Assembly: GCA_905221205.1 (NCBI GenBank)
Contig: CAJNCG010000003.1
Coordinates: 62,001-126,000 of the forward strand
Reading direction: 5' to 3'
Source of the DNA: a bacterium
GTDB lineage: Bacteria; Bacillota; Bacilli; Lactobacillales; Streptococcaceae
DNA length: 64,000 bases
In this document: positions 12,501 through 19,780 of the stretch, one piece after another
Numbering within the stretch: position 1 is the stretch's first letter
How the letters are laid out: each line of letters opens with the position of its first letter
Program-made: the position numbers and the translations under genes
The notes under the pieces: model-generated
The model's database searches: none
Seen by the model: only the letters and a program-made list of their open reading frames with translations
What the model was told of the DNA's origin: nothing

Positions 12501-15143
12501 AGTCTCATTCGCTTCCGTCAAATCTGTACCTGCTGGAACTGGAACAACTAATTTACCATCACGTTCTTCAACTTTTGTAGTACCAATATACCAACCATCT
12601 TCTTTTTTGTTTAAAGTAATTGGATTTTGCTTGTTTGGCAATGTAACTTTCATCGAAGTTAAGCCACCAATAGCTGCACCAATTTTATCTACTGCTTTAT
12701 CTACTGTTTCTGCACCAGCAGTGTGAGCTCTATCAATGCCATTATTTTTATCGTTTTCAGCAACATCTTTTTTCTCACGTGCTTCATCCGTTAAATCTGT
12801 ATTTTTAGTTGGAATAGAAACAAGTAACTCTTTTACTTGATTTTTATCTTTTTTCTCACCACGAATACTGTCTGTATGCACGGCTTCTACTGTTGGTGTA
12901 TCTGGTCTTTTTGTATCAATATAAATCGTTTTATTGTAGTAATAATCAGGTTGGTCTGTATTTCTTAAACCATTAACTACTGGATGATATTTTCCATCAG
13001 CATTTGAAACATCACCTGTATTTAAAAGTTGATTATCCTGCCCATCACTTAAGCCATTTGGTAAGTAAGTTCTCACTTTAAAGGTTGCAGTACCTCTGTA
13101 ATTATCAGTTGTCGTAAATGGCAATCTAAATTTACGAACCCCATCATTTTTACCATTATTTGATCCAATACCGATATATGGATTCACTCCCGCATTATTT
13201 CCTGAAGTTTGATACTTAATTCTTAATTTTCTAGTATTCGCATCCCAAGAAATATTCTGTGGAGCTACAGGCGTATCTCCAAACCAAACCCACCCGGTAG
13301 GTTTTGTAATATTTTCTGGAAGATCCACACCTTCTGGAACTTCAATTTCAGTTTCCGCACTACCATAGTGACGAACTCCACCAACACTGTTAACGGTGAA
13401 TTCTAATTCTCCTTTTTGTTTTGATTTATAAAGATTGTCTTCTCCGAATCTACCTTCCTTCCCATTGGTTTTAACGTTCGTAGTCATTTCAGTTCCTGTA
13501 CCTACGGCTAAGTTAACAGCTCCAACAAAATAACCATCAGTTACAGTACTATTTGTATTTTTTAAATATGAGTTATTAATCGCTGTACCGTCATTCAATG
13601 CCTCAATTTCAACTTTTACACGTGTTGTTGTTTTTGGAATTTCGTAAATGGCACGATATTCTGTCCATCCATCTCCATTACCACCACTACCAGTTGGTGT
13701 AGAGACATGTTCATTCTCATATTTTGTCCCTATACCTTGGTCGTCCCTTACGCTATAAATTTTTTCACCAGTCTTGGCATCATAAACAGTTATCTTAACT
13801 CTTTCACCTGTACCAGCAGTACCCATATTCCCATATGCACCACCCGTAATAGCACTTAACATAACCCTAGAGTTTCCATTTACAGAGTATTCTTTAGAAA
13901 TTTTTGTTCCTTTCTTACCAAGTTCTAAATAATATCCTTTGGGTAAATTATGTGTTCCAACCACACCTGAATAATTCACACCGTTCGCATAATTTTGGTT
14001 TGCAGCGTGAACACCCAGAGGGTTCGTTGCTGTTGGAGTATCTGGATTATTATAATTTCTATTAATCGTTCCTTGATTATCATAGACTTTACTTGGCTTT
14101 CCTTGATAATCAGCTTCACGTCCTGGGTCTGCAACTGGTGCTTCTGGTTTAACAGCAGTTACTTTTCCTGCATTTCCATTTGCATCTGTAATTTTCCAAC
14201 CATTAATTTCATTAGAAATCTCTTTTTCTTTCCAGTTGTATGTAATCCCACCTGTTAATAGTTGTGTAGTTGCTTTACCAGTTTCATCGGATAAAATACT
14301 TTTTGACCATTGTTTTTCTACTTTTGTACTTTTTTCAGTTGCATTACTGAAATCAATATCTCCAAATTGATCCTTTGCACTTTCAAACACACCGTCAGCA
14401 GGGTTATTCCCTGAACCTAGTTTATTATTATTAGTTGGTCCTTCAGTAGCAGGAATAATTGGGTTTGCAGTTGTTGCTTCTCTAAACCCACTCTCCCCTT
14501 TACCAGGAATCTCTTTTCCGTTTCGTGGATCTTGGTTTTTATTTACTTTTTCTTCTTCAGTTGTTTCTGATTTGATACTGTTTAAAATGCTAAGGCTACT
14601 TGAAAGTTGTTTAGCAAGTGCATCAACTTTTGCTTGTATTTTTGTATCATCGTTCAAAAGTTCTTTTGCTTTATTAACCAAATTTTTAGCATCATCAATG
14701 ACTGATTTTGTTTTATTACTTTCAGTTAATTGACTCAATCTGCTTTCAGCTTGAGCAACTAAATCCTCTAACGATGCTGTATTAATAGCAGCTTTTTCTG
14801 TCACTACCTTTGGAGTTCCAACTTCACTGGCTTGTTTGTCAGTAGCAGACTCTTTTACAGAAGTATTATTTTGTCCATCGGGCTCTTTAGCAGTAGCAGA
14901 TGATTGTCCAGTAACTTCCTTAGAGGGTTCCGAGGACTTATCATTTAGATTTTGAGGATTTTGAACTTCTGTAGGTTCTGAATTAGTTAGTTGTTCAGCC
15001 GCTTTAACACTTCCTCCTCCTAAGAAAAATAACCCTGTTGCAACAGCCACACTTGCTGCACCAAAACTTACTTTCCGAATACTGTAACGAGTCAATTTTT
15101 CTACCTGTGATTGGCGAATATGACGTCCTTTAGAATTAAACAT
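6573..15143 (-). CDS. Giant YSIRK/LPXTG cell-wall-anchored repeat adhesin
   Basis: This 2856-residue surface protein is sorted to the septum and covalently linked to peptidoglycan. It has a YSIRK signal (residues 20-24, cleavage near 48), a predicted helical region (about 120-200), and a unique beta-rich N-terminal region (about 240-760) likely to hold the binding head. Ig-like segments follow (about 780-1040). Two blocks resembling mucin-binding (Mub B2/MucBP) modules lie at about 1047-1172 and 1386-1494. Rib/alpha-like repeats span about 1666-1999. Two families of ~70-residue repeats follow: four units (2000-2287) and six units (2293-2709). After a Ser/Pro/Thr stretch come LPNTG (2823-2827), a hydrophobic segment and a basic tail. 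The ATG follows GGAGG. A host-ligand role is inferred from the domains; the ligand is unknown. Confidence 0.93.
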   Translation of the reverse strand: MFNSKGRHIRQSQVEKLTRYSIRKVSFGAASVAVATGLFFLGGGSVKAAEQLTNSEPTEVQNPQNLNDKSSEPSKEVTGQSSATAKEPDGQNNTSVKESATDKQASEVGTPKVVTEKAAINTASLEDLVAQAESRLSQLTESNKTKSVIDDAKNLVNKAKELLNDDTKIQAKVDALAKQLSSSLSILNSIKSETTEEEKVNKNQDPRNGKEIPGKGESGFREATTANPIIPATEGPTNNNKLGSGNNPADGVFESAKDQFGDIDFSNATEKSTKVEKQWSKSILSDETGKATTQLLTGGITYNWKEKEISNEINGWKITDANGNAGKVTAVKPEAPVADPGREADYQGKPSKVYDNQGTINRNYNNPDTPTATNPLGVHAANQNYANGVNYSGVVGTHNLPKGYYLELGKKGTKISKEYSVNGNSRVMLSAITGGAYGNMGTAGTGERVKITVYDAKTGEKIYSVRDDQGIGTKYENEHVSTPTGSGGNGDGWTEYRAIYEIPKTTTRVKVEIEALNDGTAINNSYLKNTNSTVTDGYFVGAVNLAVGTGTEMTTNVKTNGKEGRFGEDNLYKSKQKGELEFTVNSVGGVRHYGSAETEIEVPEGVDLPENITKPTGWVWFGDTPVAPQNISWDANTRKLRIKYQTSGNNAGVNPYIGIGSNNGKNDGVRKFRLPFTTTDNYRGTATFKVRTYLPNGLSDGQDNQLLNTGDVSNADGKYHPVVNGLRNTDQPDYYYNKTIYIDTKRPDTPTVEAVHTDSIRGEKKDKNQVKELLVSIPTKNTDLTDEAREKKDVAENDKNNGIDRAHTAGAETVDKAVDKIGAAIGGLTSMKVTLPNKQNPITLNKKEDGWYIGTTKVEERDGKLVVPVPAGTDLTEANETTNPDKRIKVTVLDKAGNESDPAYANVLNEAPTVAVEKKDLYVYKTKEADKWNNDKVLEKAKPSATDLEDDRDGVDATKPTIAVSDAGNLDTTKVGDYTVKVQSTDSEGKKSTEADVTVHVLDLIKVDPTVTTDSTDPSTTSPVSPKTPDTPVKPGDENLGKYPAGLTREDLVKEVTRTIKYLKEEDANKADVTGLKPDKVQKVTYKRTATVNPETKEVTYSDWEVYNETDKLVDSKADGTKGKFNAVDSPVVDNYLLVKEADKTVAEKEAPVPAQDGTVTQEVTKVLYKEIGSFTPKYPEGKKPNGAQDKIPYPNNPNDPTVPGDFSTVTIPYVPGYTPVYNGQELTPKNPNDPTQGYKVPDGFTPTDKFGESPITYTPSTQTAKVVIEKKVDGAANEVVSSFDLTGKSGSELPASIDVENKIKELKNQGYEVESDEYHTQDNHHPIFDDKEDINAQDGTPAPSQTFKIVVKPRIVEVPSSTPHEKDSPVDPNGDTPDLKWPEGLAESDLNTTAKRVISYVKKDSDTAPEAKVKDDTVQTVPFTRKATVNLVTKEVTYTDWESPNKTWDKVGVDVLPGYIADKKEIPAKEAATPANDTKVIPDEIEKVTYTKIGSWIPVDPTTGKDGDPIPFPNDPKDPTKTGEITQVIPHKDGYTPKDSNGTPLEPVNPANPEEGYKPPQIMDPKANIKITYDKEDQKAKVKFVSVDPKTQTETELTDHALTLTGKSGETIPESNVQAHIDVLKSMGYDIVDNPFDKDPVFDTKKDTIDNITQEFTIKVQPRVSTAKTVYVVEGDKPSAEKVGGAVTPGKDGKVTNPDVSNISTDGKAGQEIKVPATVTYGADKFKRDEPVEVTVKVLPKPIPKGVTVLNGTSNENLIDSIRANVNKAITGLTNVPEGVTPFVTDDAIVTPKTDQNGQQTPVTVTVKYRDNATGKVIDDISVNVDVPVNVVGSTPTSKVVFEGDELTAKDITDAVTPGKNGTKGEPKDLAKDITVRPGVKEVTVPVTYTDQNGETLTEPVKVKVTVLPKPTPKGIFVAKDSDKEKAKEKALAKAKEAIADGAFKGKLPENVTNVSIDENVASPDLSDDTDVNVTVKYTVNGEEKKTVVKVPVTVVEGVPQIVPVDENNKQPNPENSIDKTEYPEGSTFEYDPKSPVDTTTPGDYTVNVIVKYKEGNPIAEVPATVRVVESYPQFVPVDNDKKQPAVEGSIDPKAFPKDTEFTYETPVDTTTPGEKDVVVVAKIGGKVIAKVPAKVMVVEPKTQYVPVDKSNKQPDASKSIDPEQYPDGVTFKYKTPVDTTTPGEKDVIVEAKDGEDKLVEVPAKVKVVEGKEQLIPVNPTEKPQARDSITPSDYPEGSTFEYKVPDGQTEPFDATTVGDKPVTVVVKDKNGNVLVEVPATIKVVEAKPKPIETPVTNTPLTKDDIAKYVKVPEGGKVTNVENIPDLTTPGKKNPVKVTVTLPNGKTTTVDVPVNVTPVKGIETPVTKTPLTPEDYTKGITIPEGGKVTNVENIPDLITPGKKDPVKVTVELPNGKTVTVDVPVNVTPVKGIETPVTKTPLTPEDYTKGIKIPEGGKVTNVENIPDLTTPGKKDPVKVTVELPNGKTVTVDVPVNVTPATGIETPVTDTPLTKEDIEKHVKVPEGGKIVEVGKIPEINTPGDKGTVKVKIELPNGKQIEVEVPVNVTPIKDIVKKLGDPIINEDVEKHIQIPEGGKIISIGDKPSTDVPGERPSVPVVIELPGGKRVTVKVPVIVTPKTTPVVVEVGTPITEDMVKKHVDLPEGWKITKVGEIPKTNTAGDKPSVTVEIELPDGRKVTVEVPVKVTPKSNHGNSQGNNGSSTTHIVTRYQDGDGKEISPEENGSHGPKTLEGYEYIGTKTDKNGNVIHTYKKVVTPTRSEQPSSPETPTSPEKPVVTPTQVSRTESNQTVSARTVENDKKELPNTGTEDKAGLASLGLLGMLSAFGLVARKKKED
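7017..8267 (-). repeat. Six tandem ~210-bp repeats in the adhesin gene
   Basis: These encode residues 2293-2709 as six units of about 70 residues. Each has the pattern IETPVT-TPLT, then VPEGGKV, a TPG(K/D)K turn, LPNGK and VPVNVTP. Units 2 and 3 are nearly identical (for example around 7690-7740 and 7900-7950), while units 5 and 6 have diverged. That pattern suggests recent duplication in the middle of an older array. Confidence 0.9.
8280..9146 (-). repeat. Four tandem ~215-bp repeats in the adhesin gene
   Basis: These encode residues 2000-2287. Each unit reads roughly (Q)xxPVD, KQP, SID, a YP or FP turn, PVDTTTPG and VPAxVxVVE. They are more diverged from each other than the middle units of the neighbouring six-unit array. 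They are probably stalk modules. Confidence 0.85.
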
Positions 15144-15302
15144 AAATAGATTCCTCCAATATATTATATATGATTGACATATATTATTTAAATATAAAAA
15201 ACATCCTGAAACTATAAATAAATATAGTAATAGGATAATCTCTCTACTTACTAGCTTATCAAATACATTTTAATATGTCAACTTTTATATTTTTTTGTGT
15301 AA

Positions 15303-15333
15303 TAAAAAGAAGAAATCGTCATTTAGATTTCTT
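15303..15333 (-). terminator. Terminator overlapping the stop codon of the ABC binding-protein gene
   Basis: An 8-bp stem (AAGAAATC / GATTTCTT) has the TAA stop codon in its loop and is followed on the minus strand by CTTTTTATT. It ends the permease-ATPase-binding-protein operon. The remaining bases up to 15143 are AT-rich upstream sequence of the adhesin gene, in which no convincing -35/-10 pair was identified. Confidence 0.7.
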
Positions 15334-16162
15334 CCTTCACTTCTTTGGTTGCTACATCTTCTCCAAACCACTTTTGCCTAATTTCTTGGAACTTTCCTTC
15401 TTGGTGTAGTGCGATAAAGGCTTGGTTTAATGCTTGCAGCAATCTCTTGTCTGCTGGTCTAACTCCGACCGCAAAGGATTCACTTTCAAATCCTGCTGAA
15501 AAGACATTGTAGTCACTTAATATACCTTCAGACTGGAGATAATAATTAGCATAAACCCGATCAATCAACAAGGCATCAATCCGGTCATTTTTTAAATCAA
15601 TCAAGGCTTCATTGAAACTCTGGTACTGATTGGCCTTCTGGTCTTTTACACGATTTTTCAGTAAATCTGGCTGGGCTTCAAAATCCAAATAACCAGAGGA
15701 ACCGGCTTGGGCTCCCAAGGTCTTATCCTTCATATCCTCTACCGAATGAATCTGCTGGCTTTTCTTCGCAACTAAAACTTGCTGATTTTCCATATATGGA
15801 ATGCTAAAGGCAACCTTCTCTCGGCGTTCATCAGTGGCAGAATAGCCATTCCAGATGGCGTCTATCGTTCCATTTTGTAGCTCCGTCTCCTTCATATCCC
15901 AGTCGATTGGTTGAAATTGAACCTTAAAACCTAATTTTTCAGAGACAGCTTGTGCTAAGTCAATATCAAAGCCTGTATACTGTCCATTCTTTTCTTCAAA
16001 TCCCATAGGTACAAAGGTATTGTCAAAACCAATAGTAATGGTACCCTGCTCTTGATACTTATCCCAGTTATCCTGCTTTGGATCACTAGCCTTCTGAGTA
16101 CAAGCTGTTAAAAAGATAGTCAAGAGAGAAACCAATACTAAAGCAATTTTCTTATTAGTCAT
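15323..16162 (-). CDS. Polar amino acid ABC transporter, substrate-binding lipoprotein
   Basis: This family-3 solute-binding lipoprotein (SBP_bac_3) hands an amino acid to the membrane permease encoded upstream. The signal peptide ends in the lipobox LTAC, so the Cys near residue 22 is the lipidated residue. Binding-lobe features are IGFDNTFVPMGFE, YTGFDIDLAQAVSEKLG and DAIWNGYSATDERREKVAFS. I chose the ATG at 16162, 5 nt after AGGAGG, over the in-frame GTG two codons upstream, which overlaps that site. The 279-residue length is normal. It is last in a three-gene operon. Cystine, glutamine or arginine are all possible substrates. Confidence 0.9.
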   Translation of the reverse strand: MTNKKIALVLVSLLTIFLTACTQKASDPKQDNWDKYQEQGTITIGFDNTFVPMGFEEKNGQYTGFDIDLAQAVSEKLGFKVQFQPIDWDMKETELQNGTIDAIWNGYSATDERREKVAFSIPYMENQQVLVAKKSQQIHSVEDMKDKTLGAQAGSSGYLDFEAQPDLLKNRVKDQKANQYQSFNEALIDLKNDRIDALLIDRVYANYYLQSEGILSDYNVFSAGFESESFAVGVRPADKRLLQALNQAFIALHQEGKFQEIRQKWFGEDVATKEVKEEI

Positions 16163-16171
16163 TGGCACCTC

Positions 16172-16801
16172 CTACTTGGGCTCAACCTTGAGAATCTGAT
16201 CTGCGATATTTTCAGCAAACTGCAAGTCGTGGGTAACCACAATCTGGGTCATGCCAAGTTCCCTATTTTGCAAGATTAGTTTTTCCACTTCCAAGCGTAA
16301 TTCTGGATCCAGGGCAGAAGTTGGTTCATCGTAACCTATGATTTCCGGGTCAATCATCATAGCACGCGCCAAGGCCACCCGCTGCTTTTGCCCACCTGAT
16401 AGTGAGAATGGATAAGCATCTGCATGTCCTGCCAGTCCTAATTGTTCCAAAAGACCTCGCGCCTTCTGCTTAGCCTCATTCTGCTTCATTCCCATGGTTT
16501 TCACAGGAGATAAGGTCAAATTGTCTAGAACGGACAAATGAGGGAAAAGTTGAAAATCTTGGAATACAAATCCTAGTAGATTGCGCTTCTCCAATTCATC
16601 CAATTCTAAAGGTTCTCCATTATAAAAGATTTGCCCTGAATCAATGGTTTCAAGACCTGCAAGCATACGTAAGAGGGTTGTCTTACCTCCACCAGAAGGT
16701 CCAACGATAGCTAGTATTTGCTTTTCAGGAATTTTTAGACTGAAATTAGATAAAATTTGCTTTTCACCAAATCCCTTATTGATATTTCGTAATTCTAACA
16801 T
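16172..16801 (-). CDS. Amino acid ABC transporter, ATP-binding protein
   Basis: This is the ATPase that powers amino acid uptake by the adjacent permease. The 209-residue protein has Walker A GPSGGGKTT (residues 34-42), the signature LSGGQKQRVALARAM, Walker B EIIGYDEPTSALDP and the switch His in VVTHD. Walker B has Y where most family members have an aliphatic residue. It is a little shorter than the usual 240 residues, ending just after the H-loop region. It lies between the permease and binding-protein genes with gaps of about 10 bp. Confidence 0.93.
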   Translation of the reverse strand: MLELRNINKGFGEKQILSNFSLKIPEKQILAIVGPSGGGKTTLLRMLAGLETIDSGQIFYNGEPLELDELEKRNLLGFVFQDFQLFPHLSVLDNLTLSPVKTMGMKQNEAKQKARGLLEQLGLAGHADAYPFSLSGGQKQRVALARAMMIDPEIIGYDEPTSALDPELRLEVEKLILQNRELGMTQIVVTHDLQFAENIADQILKVEPK

Positions 16802-16810
16802 GGTAGCCTC

Positions 16811-17452
16811 CTATCTATAGTAACTGTACTTCTTCTCAACTTTTTTGGCAAGAATGGTCACAATCCCAATCAAAATCAAGTAAATGGCTCCTGCCAAGAA
16901 CATAGGAACAAGACTAGCATCACGGTTGGCAGCTGTTCGACTCGCCAAGATAAGGTCAGAAATACCCAGAGCATAGACCAGAGAGGTATCCTTGACCAAA
17001 CTCATAACCTCATTAAAGACACTAGGAAGAACAATCTTGGTCACCTGAGGCAAGCTAATATAGCGAACTGTGTCAAAAGAACTAAACTTCAAGACCTTGG
17101 CAGCCTCATATTGACCTTTAGGAATGGTATCAATCCCTCCACGGAAAATTTCAGCAAAGTAAGCCGCATAATTCAAAACAAAGGCAATGATAGCCGCAGG
17201 AAGACGGTCCAAACGAATCCCAATGCTTGGGAGCACATAATAGATAAAGATCAATTGTAAGAGCAAGGGTGTCCCTCGCATGATCCAAATATAAATGTTA
17301 ATCAGATGATGGAGGAGCTTCCAATGGACTTGCAAGGCAAAGGCAATCAAAACGCCCAAGGGAATAGAAAAAATCAAGACCAGCGCAAAAACCTGTAAAG
17401 TCATGCTTGCACCGCTCAATAAACTCGGTAATATCTCAAACAAATAAGACAT
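16811..17452 (-). CDS. Amino acid ABC transporter, permease
   Basis: This inner-membrane subunit of the polar amino acid importer is a HisM/GlnP-type protein. It has about five transmembrane segments and the ATPase-contacting EAA loop (residues ~125-150, GQYEAAKVLKFSSFDTVRYISLPQ). I chose the ATG at 17452 because AGGAGG lies 6 nt upstream; this gives 213 residues. The longer reading frame to 17509 adds residues with no ribosome site. It is the first gene of the operon. Confidence 0.92.
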   Translation of the reverse strand: MSYLFEILPSLLSGASMTLQVFALVLIFSIPLGVLIAFALQVHWKLLHHLINIYIWIMRGTPLLLQLIFIYYVLPSIGIRLDRLPAAIIAFVLNYAAYFAEIFRGGIDTIPKGQYEAAKVLKFSSFDTVRYISLPQVTKIVLPSVFNEVMSLVKDTSLVYALGISDLILASRTAANRDASLVPMFLAGAIYLILIGIVTILAKKVEKKYSYYR

Positions 17453-17533
17453 ACTGCACCTCCTAAAAATAATTGTTCCCATTATAGCATAAATAAACAA
17501 AATATCCAACTATTTTTGTAAAAAAATTCTATA

Positions 17534-17567
17534 AATAAAAAGAATTTTGCTATAAAAACAAAATTCT
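17534..17567 (-). terminator. Terminator overlapping the stop of the MgtC-like gene
   Basis: A 9-bp stem (AGAATTTTG / CAAAATTCT) includes the last bases of the coding region and is followed on the minus strand by CTTTTTATTT. Confidence 0.65.
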
Positions 17568-18246
17568 ATCCTTCTAATGAAACTATCTTAACCTGATTTA
17601 TATAAAAATTCTCGTCACATTGCCATAAAACCTCAGCCATATTTTTGTAAGAAATGGACTTATCGTGATCAGCTCTAATTGTGAGATTATAGCCACTTTC
17701 ATTCCTGTCCATATCAATATTTAGATTATAAAATCCCTTCTGTTCAATGAGAATATTCAAGGTATCTATGGAAGGTTTATTGGTGACAAATCCAGTCATT
17801 CTGATATGGTAATGGGTATCGCTTTTCAAAAATTTGGAGCTACTTTTCTGGACAGAGACGACAATTAGACTACAAAATAAGCCTAGAAAAGCAAATCCCG
17901 CACCAATTGCCATCCCAATCCCTGCAGTTGCCCAAATACCAGCTGCTGTGGTGATACCGCTAATTTTTTTGTCCCTCATGAAAATAATACCACCACCAAT
18001 GAAACTAATTCCACTGACAATTTGGGCCGCAACCCTAGAAGTATCATAATTAGGCGTATCCAAGAAAGCTTCTTTTGATAAAATCATCATTAAAGTTGCA
18101 GTTAAGGCAACCAAGATATGAGTCTTTCTCCCAGCCTGCTTGTGCTTAGACTTTCTTTCATAGCCAATGATAAAACCAGAAAAACAAGACAATAAAATGA
18201 GAATAATATGTCGGACTTCAATCGGTAAAGCTATCGTATCAAGCAT
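17566..18246 (-). CDS. MgtC/SapB family membrane protein
   Basis: This 226-residue protein has four or five N-terminal transmembrane segments with the family motifs GxxIGYERK (residues ~25-32) and GISFIGGGIIFM, followed by GITTAAGIWATAGIGMAIG. A soluble C-terminal ACT-like domain (about 145-226) completes it. In pathogens MgtC modulates the F-ATPase and helps survival in low magnesium; in streptococci the role is not settled. It is a single gene with its own terminator. The BOX element lies upstream, beyond 18318. Confidence 0.88.
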   Translation of the reverse strand: MLDTIALPIEVRHIILILLSCFSGFIIGYERKSKHKQAGRKTHILVALTATLMMILSKEAFLDTPNYDTSRVAAQIVSGISFIGGGIIFMRDKKISGITTAAGIWATAGIGMAIGAGFAFLGLFCSLIVVSVQKSSSKFLKSDTHYHIRMTGFVTNKPSIDTLNILIEQKGFYNLNIDMDRNESGYNLTIRADHDKSISYKNMAEVLWQCDENFYINQVKIVSLEG

Positions 18247-18317
18247 TATTTTCCTCCTCTATCACCCATAATTTTATATTATAGTCCTAGTTATAACTTT
18301 TTTCAAGAGAATATATT

Positions 18318-18467
18318 ATACTCTTCGAAAATCTCTTCAAACCACGTCAACGTCGCCTTGCCGTATATATGTGACTGACTTCGTCAGTCTTATCTACAAC
18401 CTCAAAACAGTGTTTTGAGCAGCCTGTGGCTAGTTTTCTATTTTACTCTTTGATTTTCATTGAGTAT
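18318..18467 (+). repeat. BOX element (boxA-boxB-boxC)
   Basis: A 150-bp BOX element starts ATACTCTTCGAAAATC (boxA) and ends TTTGATTTTCATTGAGTAT (boxC), with one boxB unit between (CTGACTTCGTCAG and CAGTGTTTTGAG cores). BOX elements are small non-coding repeats of the S. pneumoniae/S. mitis group that form RNA hairpins. This copy lies between the MgtC-like and TPR genes. Confidence 0.95.
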
Positions 18468-18493
18468 TAGTTAAAAATGGTACTTTTTAAAAC

Positions 18494-18534
18494 AAAAAAC
18501 CGCAGTTATCCTCTGATAATAACTTGCAGTTTTC
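18494..18534 (-). terminator. Terminator of the AI-2E/TPR operon
   Basis: An imperfect long hairpin (AAAACTGCAAGTTAT pairing with ATAACTGCGGTTTT on the minus strand) is followed by a T tract, just past the TPR gene stop. Confidence 0.75.
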
Positions 18535-18550
18535 TGTAATGTATAGATTT

Positions 18551-19780
18551 TTACAATCTCTCAAATAGTTCTTGCATTTGAACATCGTCTGGCACCAGTT
18601 TTAAGTAAGCTTGTGCATTGACTTTTACTTCTTCGAAGTAGCCCAATTCACGCAAGAGATAGATATAGTGTTCCAGAAATTCTGGATTGTCCTTCAAATC
18701 ACCTGCCAACTCTTGGTAATGCTCATAGGCAGTATCTAAATCATCCATTTCTTGATAAGAACGAGCAATCATCCACTTGGTCAAAAGATTTTCTGGTTCC
18801 TCGCTCTGCAAGTCTAGAATATCCTCATAACGCTCCTGCTCCAGATAAATAGTTGCCAAACGAAGCAAGATTTCTTCTGTATCCTCAGCGTCTTCTTTTG
18901 CAGCAAGAAGATAATTTTCTGCCCCACTAGCATCATGCAATTCATAAGAGAATTGTGAAGCAGCCAACAAGAGACGAGTTTCAAAGGGATTTTTCTCTAA
19001 GCCTTGCTTAGCGATACGCAGAGCTTCTTGAACGTGATGTTCCTTATGTAAGGCCTGACTATAACCATACTCATAGCCTTCAAAGTCAGGAGAAATGGTA
19101 TCAAGCTGCTTAAAGTAGAGGACAGCTTTTTGATATTCTTCTTCATCAAAGTAAAGACTGGCCAACTCAAAAGCTGTTAGGTCATCATATTCTAACTCCA
19201 GGGCTTTTTCTAAGAACTCTGTAGCCGTTTCAAATTTACCTAATTGAGCATAAGCAAAGCCAATCCGTTGATAAGTGGAAATGCCTGTTTGCTCATAAAT
19301 AGTACGATTATCTAACTGGGCATAGCCTTGAATAGCCTCTTGGTAATTTTCCAACTCACTATCCAACTCTGCCAATCCTAATATCAAGAGAGGATCCTCT
19401 GAATAACTCAAAGCCTCCAATAATTTCTCACGCGCCACATCTGTCAAACCTTCCAGCTGGTAAAGGTCTGCCTTCAGAGCCAAAGCCGAAACATACCAGT
19501 CACTGTCAGGTTGAATTTCCTCTAGGTAAGCAAAGGCTTCTTCGATTTGACCATCCTCGCTAGCAATTGCTGCTAGATTAAGATTAACCTCTGGAAAATC
19601 TTCTACAATTTTCAGGTAAATTTCCTTGGCCTGAGGATAGAAACCAATTCCTTCTAGATAAGTCGCTAATTCATAAAGAAGGTCACTTGAATCACTTTCT
19701 AACGCTTTGACGAAATAATGCTCAGCCTTAGTTAAATCTTGTTCCTCCAAAGCCTGCAACATCTGTTGACTATTGTTCAC
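18551..19780 (-). CDS. Tetratricopeptide repeat protein
   Basis: The 409 residues are almost all helix-turn-helix TPR units (for example RIGFAYAQLGKFETATEFLEKALEL and the following YFDEEEYQKAVLYFKQL). There is no signal peptide or membrane segment, so it is a cytoplasmic scaffold-type protein. It is very acidic. No enzymatic motif was seen and the partner is unknown. Its start overlaps the end of the AI-2E-family gene by 11 bp, which implies translational coupling and perhaps a functional link to that membrane protein. Confidence 0.9.
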   Translation of the reverse strand: MNNSQQMLQALEEQDLTKAEHYFVKALESDSSDLLYELATYLEGIGFYPQAKEIYLKIVEDFPEVNLNLAAIASEDGQIEEAFAYLEEIQPDSDWYVSALALKADLYQLEGLTDVAREKLLEALSYSEDPLLILGLAELDSELENYQEAIQGYAQLDNRTIYEQTGISTYQRIGFAYAQLGKFETATEFLEKALELEYDDLTAFELASLYFDEEEYQKAVLYFKQLDTISPDFEGYEYGYSQALHKEHHVQEALRIAKQGLEKNPFETRLLLAASQFSYELHDASGAENYLLAAKEDAEDTEEILLRLATIYLEQERYEDILDLQSEEPENLLTKWMIARSYQEMDDLDTAYEHYQELAGDLKDNPEFLEHYIYLLRELGYFEEVKVNAQAYLKLVPDDVQMQELFERL

